From an uncultured Bacteroidales bacterium (lineage in GTDB: Bacteria; Bacteroidota; Bacteroidia; Bacteroidales; F082), in contig CAMVCZ010000008.1 of the NCBI GenBank assembly GCA_947166105.1, positions 28,876 to 92,875 on the forward strand: a DNA stretch of 64,000 bases, written 5' to 3'. Shown one piece after another: positions 51,222 to 58,475 of the stretch. The notes beneath the pieces were generated by a model. That model ran no database searches and was not told the origin of the DNA. It was given only the letters and a program-made list of their open reading frames with translations. How positions within the stretch are numbered: the first letter of the stretch is position 1; each line of letters starts with the position of its first letter. The position numbers were made by a program, and so were the translations under genes.

Positions 51222-51290
51222 GCTAAAACGGTGAAAAATTCGTGGTTTTAGCAACCGAATCCGAAATTTTTGTTTTTTTGCCTCGAAACC
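51222..51290 (+). repeat. Promoter-like element A with inverted repeat
   Basis: The inverted repeat GCTAAAAC/GTTTTAGC (51222-51229, 51245-51252) is followed by AATCCGAAATTTTTGTTTTT and TTGCC. A related copy (element B) at 53003-53070 has TATTTTTG where this has TTTTTTTG, so the -7 box here seems decayed. The ATG of the ATPase remnant follows. Confidence 0.65.
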
Positions 51291-51304
51291 AATCGGGATT
51301 CATC

Positions 51305-51422
51305 ATGCAGAAAAAAGTCATTGGTCGGAAAGAGGAAATTTTCCGGATTGCAAAGAAACGCCTATTCGGAGTACATCATCGCCCAAATCACACTTGACGA
51401 CTTGTTTGAGGAAACGCCGTAG
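51305..51422 (+). pseudogene. Remnant of an AAA-family ATPase gene, internally deleted
   Basis: The ATG at 51305 begins MQKKVIGRKEEIF, like the N-terminus of the IGRKEE-type AAA ATPases. About 15 codons later, in another frame, stands a segment read FSGLQRNAYSEYIIAQITLD followed by DLFEETP and a stop at 51420. This resembles the usual end of the same ATPases (YS..V....T.DDLF). Everything between is missing. The upstream promoter-like element has lost its -7 consensus. The family match is from memory of patterns, so moderate confidence. Confidence 0.5.
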
Positions 51423-51430
51423 CCTAAAAT

Positions 51431-51541
51431 CGGAAAAAGTCCCCATTTTACCCTTTAAAATCACGGAATAATTCCCCTTTTTAGGCCGAAATTTTCGGAA
51501 AAAGTCCCCTTTTTTGATGGTTTTTTTCGGAAAAAGTCCCC
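51431..51541 (+). repeat. Direct-repeat array, four 14-bp cores at 32-33 bp
   Basis: The core CGGAAAAAGTCCCC occurs at 51431, 51496 and 51528, and as CGGAATAATTCCCC at 51464. Spacings are 33, 32 and 32 bases. The array ends six bases before the -33 box of the ATPase gene. Confidence 0.85.
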
Positions 51542-51546
51542 TTTTC

Positions 51547-51577
51547 TTGCAGGAATGAACTGATTTGTATATTTTTG
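51547..51577 (+). promoter_or_regulatory. Promoter of the first AAA/DUF4143 ATPase
   Basis: TTG at 51547-51549, a 20-base spacer, TATTTTTG at 51570-51577; the ATG is at 51595. The repeat array is directly upstream. Confidence 0.7.
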
Positions 51578-51594
51578 CGAAAAATTTGAGAATT

Positions 51595-52974
51595 ATGCTG
51601 TACAGAAAGTTCGAAAAGCGCATCGAAAAGTTCTTTCGGGAAGAGCCGAACAAGATTCTTTTGGTGAACGGAGCGAGGCAAATCGGCAAGTCGTACCTCA
51701 TCCGTTATGTGGGGAAAAAGATGTTCAAGAACTATGTCGAAATCAACCTCAAGGAAGACAGGGAAAGCCGGGGCATCTTTGCCACTGCCATGAATACGGA
51801 AGACTTTTACATGCAGTTGGGCACCATTGCCGGCAACCGCCTCGGCAGCAAGAAAGACACCTTGGTCTTTTTGGACGAGATACAAAGTTATCCACACCTG
51901 ATGACCATGTTGAAGTTTCTGAACCAAGAGGGGCGCTACACCTACGTGGCCAGCGGTTCGCAGTTGGGCGTGGCCTTGACGCAGACCGCCTCCGTTCCTA
52001 TAGGAAGCATTTCAATAGAAGAAATGCATCCGCTTGATTTTGAAGAGTTTTTGCTCGCCATGGACTGTGGACAGGAAACCATTGACGGGATAAAGGAAAA
52101 GTTTCTTGCGGGAGAATCGCTGAATGAATCCTTGCACAACTACATGTTGCAGCAGTTCAAACTCTATTTGTTGGTCGGCGGGCTGCCCGAAGCCATCAAC
52201 AAGTTCTTGGAAAACAGGAATATGGCGCAGGTGAGGAAGGTGCATCGCGACATTCACAACCTATACAGAATCGATGCCTCGCAATACGACGCGGAGAAGA
52301 AACTGCTCATCCGGAAGATTTACGATATGATTCCTTCCTACATGGAGAACAAGAAGAAGCGCATCATCGTGAAGCGCATCAAAGAGACCGCCAAGCACAA
52401 GCAGTTCAACGACTATGCCGACGAGTTCGAGTATCTGACCAACTCGAGCATTGCCCTTGGTGTGCAAGCCGTCAGTAACCCGAAGTTTCCTTTGTTGGAA
52501 TCAGAGAGCAAGAACCTGCTCAAACTCTACATGAACGACGTGGGGCTGCTGACCAACCTCTTGTACGACCTCAATATCAATGCGGTGCTGCGCGACGAGC
52601 GGAGTATCAACCTTGGTTCGGTGTATGAGAGCGTGGTAGCGCAAGAACTTCACGCACACGGTTTTCCGCTGCATTATTATGACAACAAGCAAAAGGGCGA
52701 AATGGATTTCCTGATTGACGATTTCGACCATTTAACCGTGCTGCCCATCGAAGTGAAGTCGGGCAAGGACTACACCGTGCATAGTGCCTTGAACAAGTTT
52801 TTGGAAACGCCCGACTACCACATCCCAAAGGCCGTTGTATTAAATAATGAGCGGGAAGTCGCGGTGAAAAACGGGATTACCTATCTGCCGGTTTATTATT
52901 GCATGTTTTATCAGCGGGATGGATTGTGGGATGAGGGAGAGTTGATTGTGCCGGAGATAAGGTTGGGAAACTAA
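51595..52974 (+). CDS. AAA ATPase with DUF4143 domain (first)
   Basis: 459 residues. AAA_14 domain: Walker A GARQIGKSYL near 27-36, Walker B TLVFLDEIQS near 89, sensor ASGSQLG. DUF4143 follows, with LYMNDVGLLTNLLYDLNINA and a C-terminal PD-(D/E)xK-like core GEMDFLIDD...VLPIEVKSG near 384. Such proteins exist in many copies in Bacteroidota; I know no confirmed function, and a defence or regulatory role is guesswork. Preceded by a four-copy repeat array and a dead relative, and flanked by elements A and B. Confidence 0.9.
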   Translation: MLYRKFEKRIEKFFREEPNKILLVNGARQIGKSYLIRYVGKKMFKNYVEINLKEDRESRGIFATAMNTEDFYMQLGTIAGNRLGSKKDTLVFLDEIQSYPHLMTMLKFLNQEGRYTYVASGSQLGVALTQTASVPIGSISIEEMHPLDFEEFLLAMDCGQETIDGIKEKFLAGESLNESLHNYMLQQFKLYLLVGGLPEAINKFLENRNMAQVRKVHRDIHNLYRIDASQYDAEKKLLIRKIYDMIPSYMENKKKRIIVKRIKETAKHKQFNDYADEFEYLTNSSIALGVQAVSNPKFPLLESESKNLLKLYMNDVGLLTNLLYDLNINAVLRDERSINLGSVYESVVAQELHAHGFPLHYYDNKQKGEMDFLIDDFDHLTVLPIEVKSGKDYTVHSALNKFLETPDYHIPKAVVLNNEREVAVKNGITYLPVYYCMFYQRDGLWDEGELIVPEIRLGN

Positions 52975-53002
52975 AAAGCACTTGTTACACTTCTATTCCA
53001 TA

Positions 53003-53061
53003 GCTAAAACTGTAAAATTTTGACGGTTTTAGCCACGGAATCCGAATTTTTTGTATTTTTG
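53003..53061 (+). promoter_or_regulatory. Element B: inverted repeat plus promoter
   Basis: GCTAAAAC (53003-53010) and GTTTTAGC (53026-53033) form an inverted repeat with a 15-base loop; GGAATCCGAATTTTTTG and TATTTTTG (53054-53061) follow. The arrangement is the same as element A, 1.78 kb upstream on the other side of the ATPase gene. Transcription would begin near 53066. Confidence 0.65.
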
Positions 53062-53066
53062 CCGCA

Positions 53067-53265
53067 GTTCTTATGGCGGATTTTACCGCCGACATAAAGA
53101 AACACGAAGCGTTATGCTCATTCTGTCAGTAGAAATGTAGGAACTTCTATGAGTTGCCGAATTTGTGTAATGGTTCGCGCTTGGGCGTGGACTGTTTGCA
53201 ATTTTTCAACTCAAGGTCTATCCTACAACCTCTACTGAAAGAGTGGTATTCAGTACCACGCTTCT
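53067..53265 (+). ncRNA. Structured RNA candidate or long structured leader
   Basis: Downstream of element B there is no convincing ORF for about 275 bases but much base pairing: GGCGG/CCGCC (53075-53090); a two-part stem CAGTAGA-aa-TGTAGGA (53127-53142) with TCCTACA-acc-TCTACTG (53221-53237); inside it GAGTTG/CAACTC (53151-53156, 53207-53212); and GTGGTA/TACCAC (53243-53259). No terminator follows before the T9SS gene at 53343, so it may be its leader. I cannot name an RNA family. Confidence 0.45.
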
Positions 53266-53342
53266 TTGGTTGAAATTGTCCTTTGAGGTGCTGAAAAGGA
53301 AATTAAAGGTTGCTCCCGATTGACGTATTTAGGGATGATGAG

Positions 53343-54131
53343 ATGAAAAGATTCTTATTGTCAGTTTTGCTTTTGAGCGCATTTTATGCTAATGCTCAAA
53401 TCACCCTTCTGCACACATTTGAAGAAGGTGATATTTCGGTTTGTTCTCCGACAATAGTTGAGGATGTCGGGTTGTATTATTATACGACTGATAGCATTGA
53501 TGATCCTGCTAATTTCTACTACCATTATACGACATATTATTACTACAATTCAGAGTTCAATTTATATTGGTCGCGTCAGTTTAAAGTTGCAAGGTATTCT
53601 AGTATAAGTCTTTTTCCAACGAGGCACTTGATTGACACTGATGATGAATTGGAATTCATTGTAAGTGAGTCAACGATGATGGTGTCTGGTGGATCCAGAA
53701 CACATACTTATATAATGGAAGAAGATGGCACAATAATCTATGATTTTGGAGAATCTGGTGGTGGCCTTGAATTTGTACTTGTGAACAATGAAATAAGGCT
53801 TTTAAGGGGTGTGTCTTGTTATGATGGGATTTCTTACCATTCCGAATTAGAAGTGTATGGTACTGGAGGGAATTATTCTACTGGCGAATTCCATCTTGTG
53901 AGTAGTTCTATGGCCTATCCAAATCCAGCAAGAAGTACTATTATCCTTCCGTATGAGCTTGCGGAGGGAGAAACGACAACAATGTCCATTTACAATCTTA
54001 ATGGCCAATTGATTGAACGTTTTGAAATAGGCTCATATTTCAATCAAGTTCAACTCAATATCAACAGTTATTCTCCTGGTATTTATCTTTACGAATATAA
54101 AGGTAGAAGCAATAAGTTTATAGTACATTAG
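53343..54131 (+). CDS. Small AT-rich T9SS-secreted protein
   Basis: 262 residues. Signal peptide KRFLLSVLLLSAFYANA, a middle part rich in Tyr (FYYHYTTYYYYNSEFNLYW), and a T9SS sorting domain at the end (MAYPNPARSTIILPYEL, MSIYNLNGQLIERFEIG, YSPGIYLYEYK). The base composition is clearly more A+T rich than the neighbours, and the gene stands between two ATPase genes, which suggests recent acquisition. The ATG at 53343 is chosen for the signal peptide. Confidence 0.75.
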   Translation: MKRFLLSVLLLSAFYANAQITLLHTFEEGDISVCSPTIVEDVGLYYYTTDSIDDPANFYYHYTTYYYYNSEFNLYWSRQFKVARYSSISLFPTRHLIDTDDELEFIVSESTMMVSGGSRTHTYIMEEDGTIIYDFGESGGGLEFVLVNNEIRLLRGVSCYDGISYHSELEVYGTGGNYSTGEFHLVSSSMAYPNPARSTIILPYELAEGETTTMSIYNLNGQLIERFEIGSYFNQVQLNINSYSPGIYLYEYKGRSNKFIVH

Positions 54132-54193
54132 TTGGATGATTGAAACAAACAAAAGGAAAGAAAGCTCGGCACACTTGTCGCGCCTTCTTCTTA

Positions 54194-55522
54194 TTACATC
54201 AGCCCCACATAATACACCGGCAAGCAAGTAACATCCTCGTCTTTTTGATAGTCCTTGGTATAAAGCAGAATGCGCTCCCCGATGCGCGAAGGATATTTCT
54301 TGTAGAACTCGTCCAAGGATTTGTGGGTCTTGTAACCCGACGACTTTACTTCGATGGGAACGATTTTGTTGCCTCGCGAAAGAAGGAAATCCACTTCGTA
54401 ATTATGGTTGTTGCCATCGGGGAAAGTGTAATAATACAGGCTGTTTCCCGCTGCAACCAGCATTTGGGCAACCAAGTTTTCGTACACATAACCTAAATTG
54501 GCGGAAAGTTTATCGGACAACAACTTGTCATAGACAGTGTTTTCGGTATAGTCTTTATCCCAAAAGGCCAGAGTGATGAACAGCCCCGTGTCGTTCAAGA
54601 ACATTTTATAGCGGGTGTAGTCTTTGGTCAAGCCCAATCCCACGTTGGGGTCGTTGGCGTGATAGGCCAAAGTCACCACCATACTATCCTCCATGTCCTT
54701 AATCACAACGGCAGTCGTTTCGGTCGGGCGGCTTTCCGTCGCACTCGAAACGATGTATCTGTTGGCGTTGCTCGAAAGCTGTGCAGGGATGTCCATAAAG
54801 ATTTGCGAGGCCTTTCCCGTCGCGTCAATCTTCCTGAAATCGTCGTCATACAGCATGATGATTTCGCGTTTTTTCTCGTCCACTTGCTGCAAGTTGTTGG
54901 TTTTGTTGTAGGTATCCACCGCCTGTGGCATTCCGCCGATAAGCATGTAAAGCCGCAAGTCGCGCATCCATTTGCGGTGTACTGCCTGACCCATTGGACG
55001 TTTCATATCGAAAGCCTGTCGCATGAAATCAGGCGAAACATTGTCGCCTGTGGCCCAACGGAATTCGTCGAAATCCAAAGGATAAAGCGTCATTCGGGTT
55101 TCCTCGCTGGGAATGAGGATGTTCTGCACATTTTTTTTGATGGAAAGCAACGACCCCGTCTCGATATAGTCATACCTTCCGTCCTTCACAAGGTGTTTTA
55201 TGGCCTGCCGTGCCAAAGGCTGAAGTTGTACCTCGTCAAAAATGATGACGGATTTTCGTTCAATCAATGTGACGTGGAAGATGTTTTGCAGACGGAAGAA
55301 AAAGTAGTTCAAGTCCATCATGTTCTCAAAAAGTTCTTCGACCTCCTTTGAGGTTTCGGAGAAATCAATGAGGATATACGATTCGTATTCGTTTTTGGCA
55401 AACTCCTCAACCAAAGTGGATTTGCCAACCCGTCTTGCCCCTTTCAAAAGCAACGCAGAACTGCCCTTTCGACTGTCCTTCCATTGGAGCATCTTTTCAT
55501 ATAATTTTCGCTTAAAAATCAT
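54194..55522 (-). CDS. AAA ATPase with DUF4143 domain (second)
   Basis: 442 residues. Walker A GARRVGKSTL near 28-37, Walker B VIIFDEVQLQP near 95, sensor ETGSLLS, then DUF4143 (FLNDTGLFITLAFWDK, LGYVYENLVAQML) and the C-terminal nuclease-like core YEVDFLLSRGNKIVPIEVKS near 392. Same architecture as the 51595 gene but low in sequence similarity. The ATG at 55522 is 28 bases from the -7 box. The -33 box lies inside a 33-bp direct-repeat array. Confidence 0.9.
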   Translation of the reverse strand: MIFKRKLYEKMLQWKDSRKGSSALLLKGARRVGKSTLVEEFAKNEYESYILIDFSETSKEVEELFENMMDLNYFFFRLQNIFHVTLIERKSVIIFDEVQLQPLARQAIKHLVKDGRYDYIETGSLLSIKKNVQNILIPSEETRMTLYPLDFDEFRWATGDNVSPDFMRQAFDMKRPMGQAVHRKWMRDLRLYMLIGGMPQAVDTYNKTNNLQQVDEKKREIIMLYDDDFRKIDATGKASQIFMDIPAQLSSNANRYIVSSATESRPTETTAVVIKDMEDSMVVTLAYHANDPNVGLGLTKDYTRYKMFLNDTGLFITLAFWDKDYTENTVYDKLLSDKLSANLGYVYENLVAQMLVAAGNSLYYYTFPDGNNHNYEVDFLLSRGNKIVPIEVKSSGYKTHKSLDEFYKKYPSRIGERILLYTKDYQKDEDVTCLPVYYVGLM

Positions 55523-55549
55523 ATTTTTATAATCCTTTGAAAATCTGTG

Positions 55550-55579
55550 CAAAAATACAACTTTTTACATTATCGCAAA
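55550..55579 (-). promoter_or_regulatory. Promoter of the second AAA/DUF4143 ATPase
   Basis: On the minus strand TTTG (55579-55576), an 18-base spacer and TATTTTTG (55557-55550). The -33 box is within repeat unit 1. Confidence 0.75.
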
Positions 55580-55703
55580 ATGTTTTTCGCCAAAAACTGC
55601 AAGAATCGCAAAATGTTTCCCATATAAAACAGCAACTATCGCAAAATCTATTTTGCTAAAAACTACAAGAATCGCAAAATGTTTGAAGCTCACAACGGCG
55701 TAA
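55572..55703 (-). repeat. 33-bp tandem repeat array, four units
   Basis: ATCGCAAAAT occurs at 55572, 55605, 55638 and 55671, exactly 33 bases apart. The core ATCGCAAAATGTTT is found in units 1, 2 and 4, with two changes in unit 3. Units 1 and 3 also share AAAAACT(G/A)CAAGA at their ends. The array lies between the divergent promoters of the ATPase and of the 55786 gene. Confidence 0.92.
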
Positions 55704-55734
55704 AAGCCAAAAAACTAACCTCATCACAAAGGAT

Positions 55735-55765
55735 TTTGCGCTTCAGCGAAAAACCCGTACCTTTG
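55735..55765 (+). promoter_or_regulatory. Promoter of the 55786 gene
   Basis: TTTG (55735-55738), an exact 19-base spacer, TACCTTTG (55758-55765); the ATG is 21 bases later. Confidence 0.8.
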
Positions 55766-55785
55766 CCGCAAAATTCAAACGAACG

Positions 55786-56304
55786 ATGAACACTTGGATT
55801 ATCTATTCACTGATGGGCGCGGGGCTGCTGCTGATGGTCGCCGCTATGATACTTTTGTCCCGACTGATTCGGATGAAAGACGCCGAACTTCGCAACGGTA
55901 GCAAAATGGAACTGAAGGTGCAAGCCTTGAAGATTATTATGCCGCTGAAGGTGCAGGCTTACGAGCGTTTTTTGCTCTTTCTCGAAAGGGCACAACTTCC
56001 GCAGTTGGTGAAGCGCGTCTATGCGCCGGGAATGGAAAAAGGTGCGTTTCATCTGCAACTTTTGCAGAATGTGCGCGAGGAGTTTGAGCACAACCTTGCC
56101 CAGCAGTTGTATGTTTCCAATTCCACATGGAACGCCGTGGTGAATGCCAAGGAAGAACTTGTCAACCAAATCAATACGACTTTCGAGCAACTGAAGGACG
56201 AAGAGGATGTGTCCATCTTGGCGCAGAGCCTCGTGGCCTTGCCGAATCCGATGGTGGAGCAGGCTGTGGCCGTCCTGAAGCGCGATTTTGAACGCCTGCT
56301 TTAA
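55786..56304 (+). CDS. Single-pass membrane protein of unknown function
   Basis: 172 residues. One N-terminal membrane helix (IIYSLMGAGLLLMVAAMILL), then a soluble helical domain (MPLKVQAYERFLLFLERAQL, VREEFEHNLAQQLYVS, STWNAVVNAKEELVNQINTT). I have seen this pattern in conserved Bacteroidota proteins of unknown function before lpxD-like genes, but cannot name it. It has a good promoter. Confidence 0.75.
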   Translation: MNTWIIYSLMGAGLLLMVAAMILLSRLIRMKDAELRNGSKMELKVQALKIIMPLKVQAYERFLLFLERAQLPQLVKRVYAPGMEKGAFHLQLLQNVREEFEHNLAQQLYVSNSTWNAVVNAKEELVNQINTTFEQLKDEEDVSILAQSLVALPNPMVEQAVAVLKRDFERLL

Positions 56305-56310
56305 CCTGTT

Positions 56311-56366
56311 GGTCGGCGTTTCGGCAGGCTCAACGACCTTAGGCCTTTGAGCCTGTCGAAGGGCCG
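56311..56366. repeat. Dispersed palindrome, copies 6 and 7 (tandem pair)
   Basis: Copy 6 (56311-56338, GGTCGGCGTTTCGGCAGGCT then CAACGACC) and copy 7 (56343-56366, CCTTTGAGCCTGTCGAAGGG core) lie end to end between the 55786 gene and lpxD. Copy 6 is a diverged variant. Confidence 0.8.
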
Positions 56367-56423
56367 TCCCCGAAACAATAAATGTCTTTATTTTCCGTTT
56401 TACGGTATCAAACACACATTGTA

Positions 56424-57467
56424 ATGAAATTCACCGCTAACCAAATCGCTGGAATCCTTGAAGGCAAGGTGGAAGGCAATCCCAACGCTGAGGTCTGGAA
56501 TGTGGCCAAAATCGAGGAAGGCGCTCCCGGCATGATCAGTTTTTTGGCCAATCCGAAATACACGCACTATATCTATGAAACCCAGTCGAGCATCGTCATC
56601 GTGAACGACGATTTCGAGGCCACGGCACCCATTCAAGCTACTTTGATTCGCGTGCCCGATGCTTATGCTTCGTTTGCCAAGCTGTTGGCTTTCTACGACC
56701 AAATGACGCAGAACAAGCAAGGCGTTTCGTCTTTGGCTTTCGTTTCCAAATCGGCGCAATGCGGTGAAAACCTGTATCTTGGCGAGTTCGCTTTTGTGGG
56801 TGAAAACGCCAAAATCGGCAACAATGTAAAACTTTATCCGCAGGTGTATGTCGGCGACGGTTGCATCATCGGCGACAATACGGTGCTGTATCCGGGCGTG
56901 AAATTATATAGGAATACGGTTGTTGGGAAGAATTGCATCCTCCACGCGGGCGCAGTGCTTGGCGCGGATGGTTTCGGCTTTGCACCGCAGCCCGATGGGC
57001 ATTACGAGAAGATTCCGCAGGTGGGCAATGTGGTCATCGAGGACAACGTGGAAATCGGGGCCAACACCACCATCGACCGCTCCACGATGGGTTCGACGCA
57101 TGTCCGCAAAGGCGTGAAACTCGACAATCTGGTGCATTTGGCGCACAATGTGGAAGTCGGCGAAAATTCGGCATTGGCGGCTCAAGTGGGCGTGAGCGGC
57201 TCTACGCATCTCGGAAAGAATTGTGTGGTGGGCGGCCAGTCGGGTTTCGTGGGGCATATCAACATTGCCGACGGCTCGAAATTTGGCGGACAAAGCGGCA
57301 TTATGGGCAGCATCAGGCAAGAAAATCAGGAGTTTATGGGCACACCGATACAGCCTTTGCGCCAATATCTGGTTTCCAATGCACGTTTTCGCCACATCGA
57401 TGAAATGGCCCGAAAGTTGGAAAAACTCGAAAAAGAATTGGCCGAACTAAAGGCCGAAAAGCGGTGA
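56424..57467 (+). CDS. lpxD: UDP-3-O-acylglucosamine N-acyltransferase
   Basis: 347 residues. An N-terminal uridine-binding domain ([32 protein letters not shown]) is followed by a left-handed beta-helix of hexapeptide repeats ([18 protein letters not shown]), with the catalytic His in [17 protein letters not shown]-terminal coiled helix ends it. It adds the second hydroxyacyl chain in lipid A synthesis. The start at 56424 fits the family. No -7 box was found close by. It leads lpxD-lpxC-lpxA. Confidence 0.95.
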   Translation: MKFTANQIAGILEGKVEGNPNAEVWNVAKIEEGAPGMISFLANPKYTHYIYETQSSIVIVNDDFEATAPIQATLIRVPDAYASFAKLLAFYDQMTQNKQGVSSLAFVSKSAQCGENLYLGEFAFVGENAKIGNNVKLYPQVYVGDGCIIGDNTVLYPGVKLYRNTVVGKNCILHAGAVLGADGFGFAPQPDGHYEKIPQVGNVVIEDNVEIGANTTIDRSTMGSTHVRKGVKLDNLVHLAHNVEVGENSALAAQVGVSGSTHLGKNCVVGGQSGFVGHINIADGSKFGGQSGIMGSIRQENQEFMGTPIQPLRQYLVSNARFRHIDEMARKLEKLEKELAELKAEKR

Positions 57468-57491
57468 AATAGGCACCAATAGGGAATTTTT

Positions 57492-57522
57492 TTTGCGGGT
57501 GACAGAATATTTCCTATCTTTG
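57492..57522 (+). promoter_or_regulatory. Promoter of lpxC-lpxA
   Basis: TTTG (57492-57495), an exact 19-base spacer and TATCTTTG (57515-57522); the lpxC ATG is at 57562. Confidence 0.78.
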
Positions 57523-57561
57523 CGCGTTTTTTGTGGAGATTATCCACGAATATGATTTTTT

Positions 57562-58473
57562 ATGGAGAAACAACGTACGCTCAAAAATAGAGTCAGTGTC
57601 AAAGGAGCAGGGCTTCATACCCGCCAGTGCGGCACCCTCACCTTTAATCCGGCTCCCGTAAATTCTGGAATCCGTTTTCGTAGAATTGACCTTGAAAACC
57701 AACCCATTATCGAAGCAGATGTCGACAATGTCATCGATACCGCCCGTGGTACTACCCTCGGCAAAGGTGGCGTGAAGATTTATACCGTCGAGCATGTTTT
57801 GGCTTCGCTTCGCGGTATGGGCATTGATAATGTGTTGATTGACATTGATGTAGAGGAAACTCCAATCATGGACGGTAGTGCCAAGTTCTTCGTCGATGCC
57901 ATCCATCAGGCGGGTATCGTCGAGCAGAACGCACCGCGCAATTATTTGGTCATCGAGGAACCGATTTCCTACAAAAACGAGGTTTTGGGCATTGAGTTGA
58001 CCATCGAGCCTTGCGACCATTTCGAAATCGACGTGAAGGTGAAATACAACACGAGGGTTTTGGATGAGCAACATGCCAAATTGACCGACCTTAAGGACTT
58101 CGAAAACGAGATTGCGCCTTGTCGTACCTTTGTTTTCTTGCATGAATTAGAGACACTTATCAGCCGCAACCTCATCAAAGGCGGCGACTTGACCAACGCC
58201 ATAGTGTTTGTCAACCGCAACGTTTCCGCCGAGGAACTCGACCATATAGCAGCCTTCTTCAAGAAGCCGAAAGTGACGGTGAAGGAGTGCGGTATCTTGA
58301 ATAATGTTGAACTTTATTTCGAGAATGAACCTGCACGTCATAAATTGTTGGATGTCATAGGCGACCTGACTTTGGTCGGTCGTCCCATCAAGGGCAAGGT
58401 GACTGCAGTGAAGCCAGGCCATTTCTCCAACACTTCCTTCGCAAGGAAAATCAAGCACACCTTATTATATTAA
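57562..58473 (+). CDS. lpxC: UDP-3-O-acyl-GlcNAc deacetylase, stand-alone
   Basis: 303 residues, complete LpxC. VKGAGLHTRQCGTLTFNPAP, the zinc motif TVEHVLASLRGMGIDN, RTFVFLHE, and ARHKLLDVIGDLTLVGRPIK with the catalytic H, K and D, ending in GHFSNTSFA. The zinc enzyme does the committed step of lipid A synthesis. In most Bacteroidota known to me LpxC is fused to FabZ in one chain of about 460 residues; here the FabZ half is absent and lpxA follows after two bases. Confidence 0.95.
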   Translation: MEKQRTLKNRVSVKGAGLHTRQCGTLTFNPAPVNSGIRFRRIDLENQPIIEADVDNVIDTARGTTLGKGGVKIYTVEHVLASLRGMGIDNVLIDIDVEETPIMDGSAKFFVDAIHQAGIVEQNAPRNYLVIEEPISYKNEVLGIELTIEPCDHFEIDVKVKYNTRVLDEQHAKLTDLKDFENEIAPCRTFVFLHELETLISRNLIKGGDLTNAIVFVNRNVSAEELDHIAAFFKKPKVTVKECGILNNVELYFENEPARHKLLDVIGDLTLVGRPIKGKVTAVKPGHFSNTSFARKIKHTLLY

Positions 58474-58475
58474 GC

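Noticed and set aside
53073..53132. 19-codon ORF starting MADFTADIKK
   Set aside because: It overlaps the stems of the structured RNA candidate and has no further support; it could be a leader peptide, but nothing shows it.
55572..55703. CRISPR array
   Set aside because: The 33-bp repeats are directly joined with a 14-bp conserved core and no unique spacers of 30 bases, and no cas genes are present.
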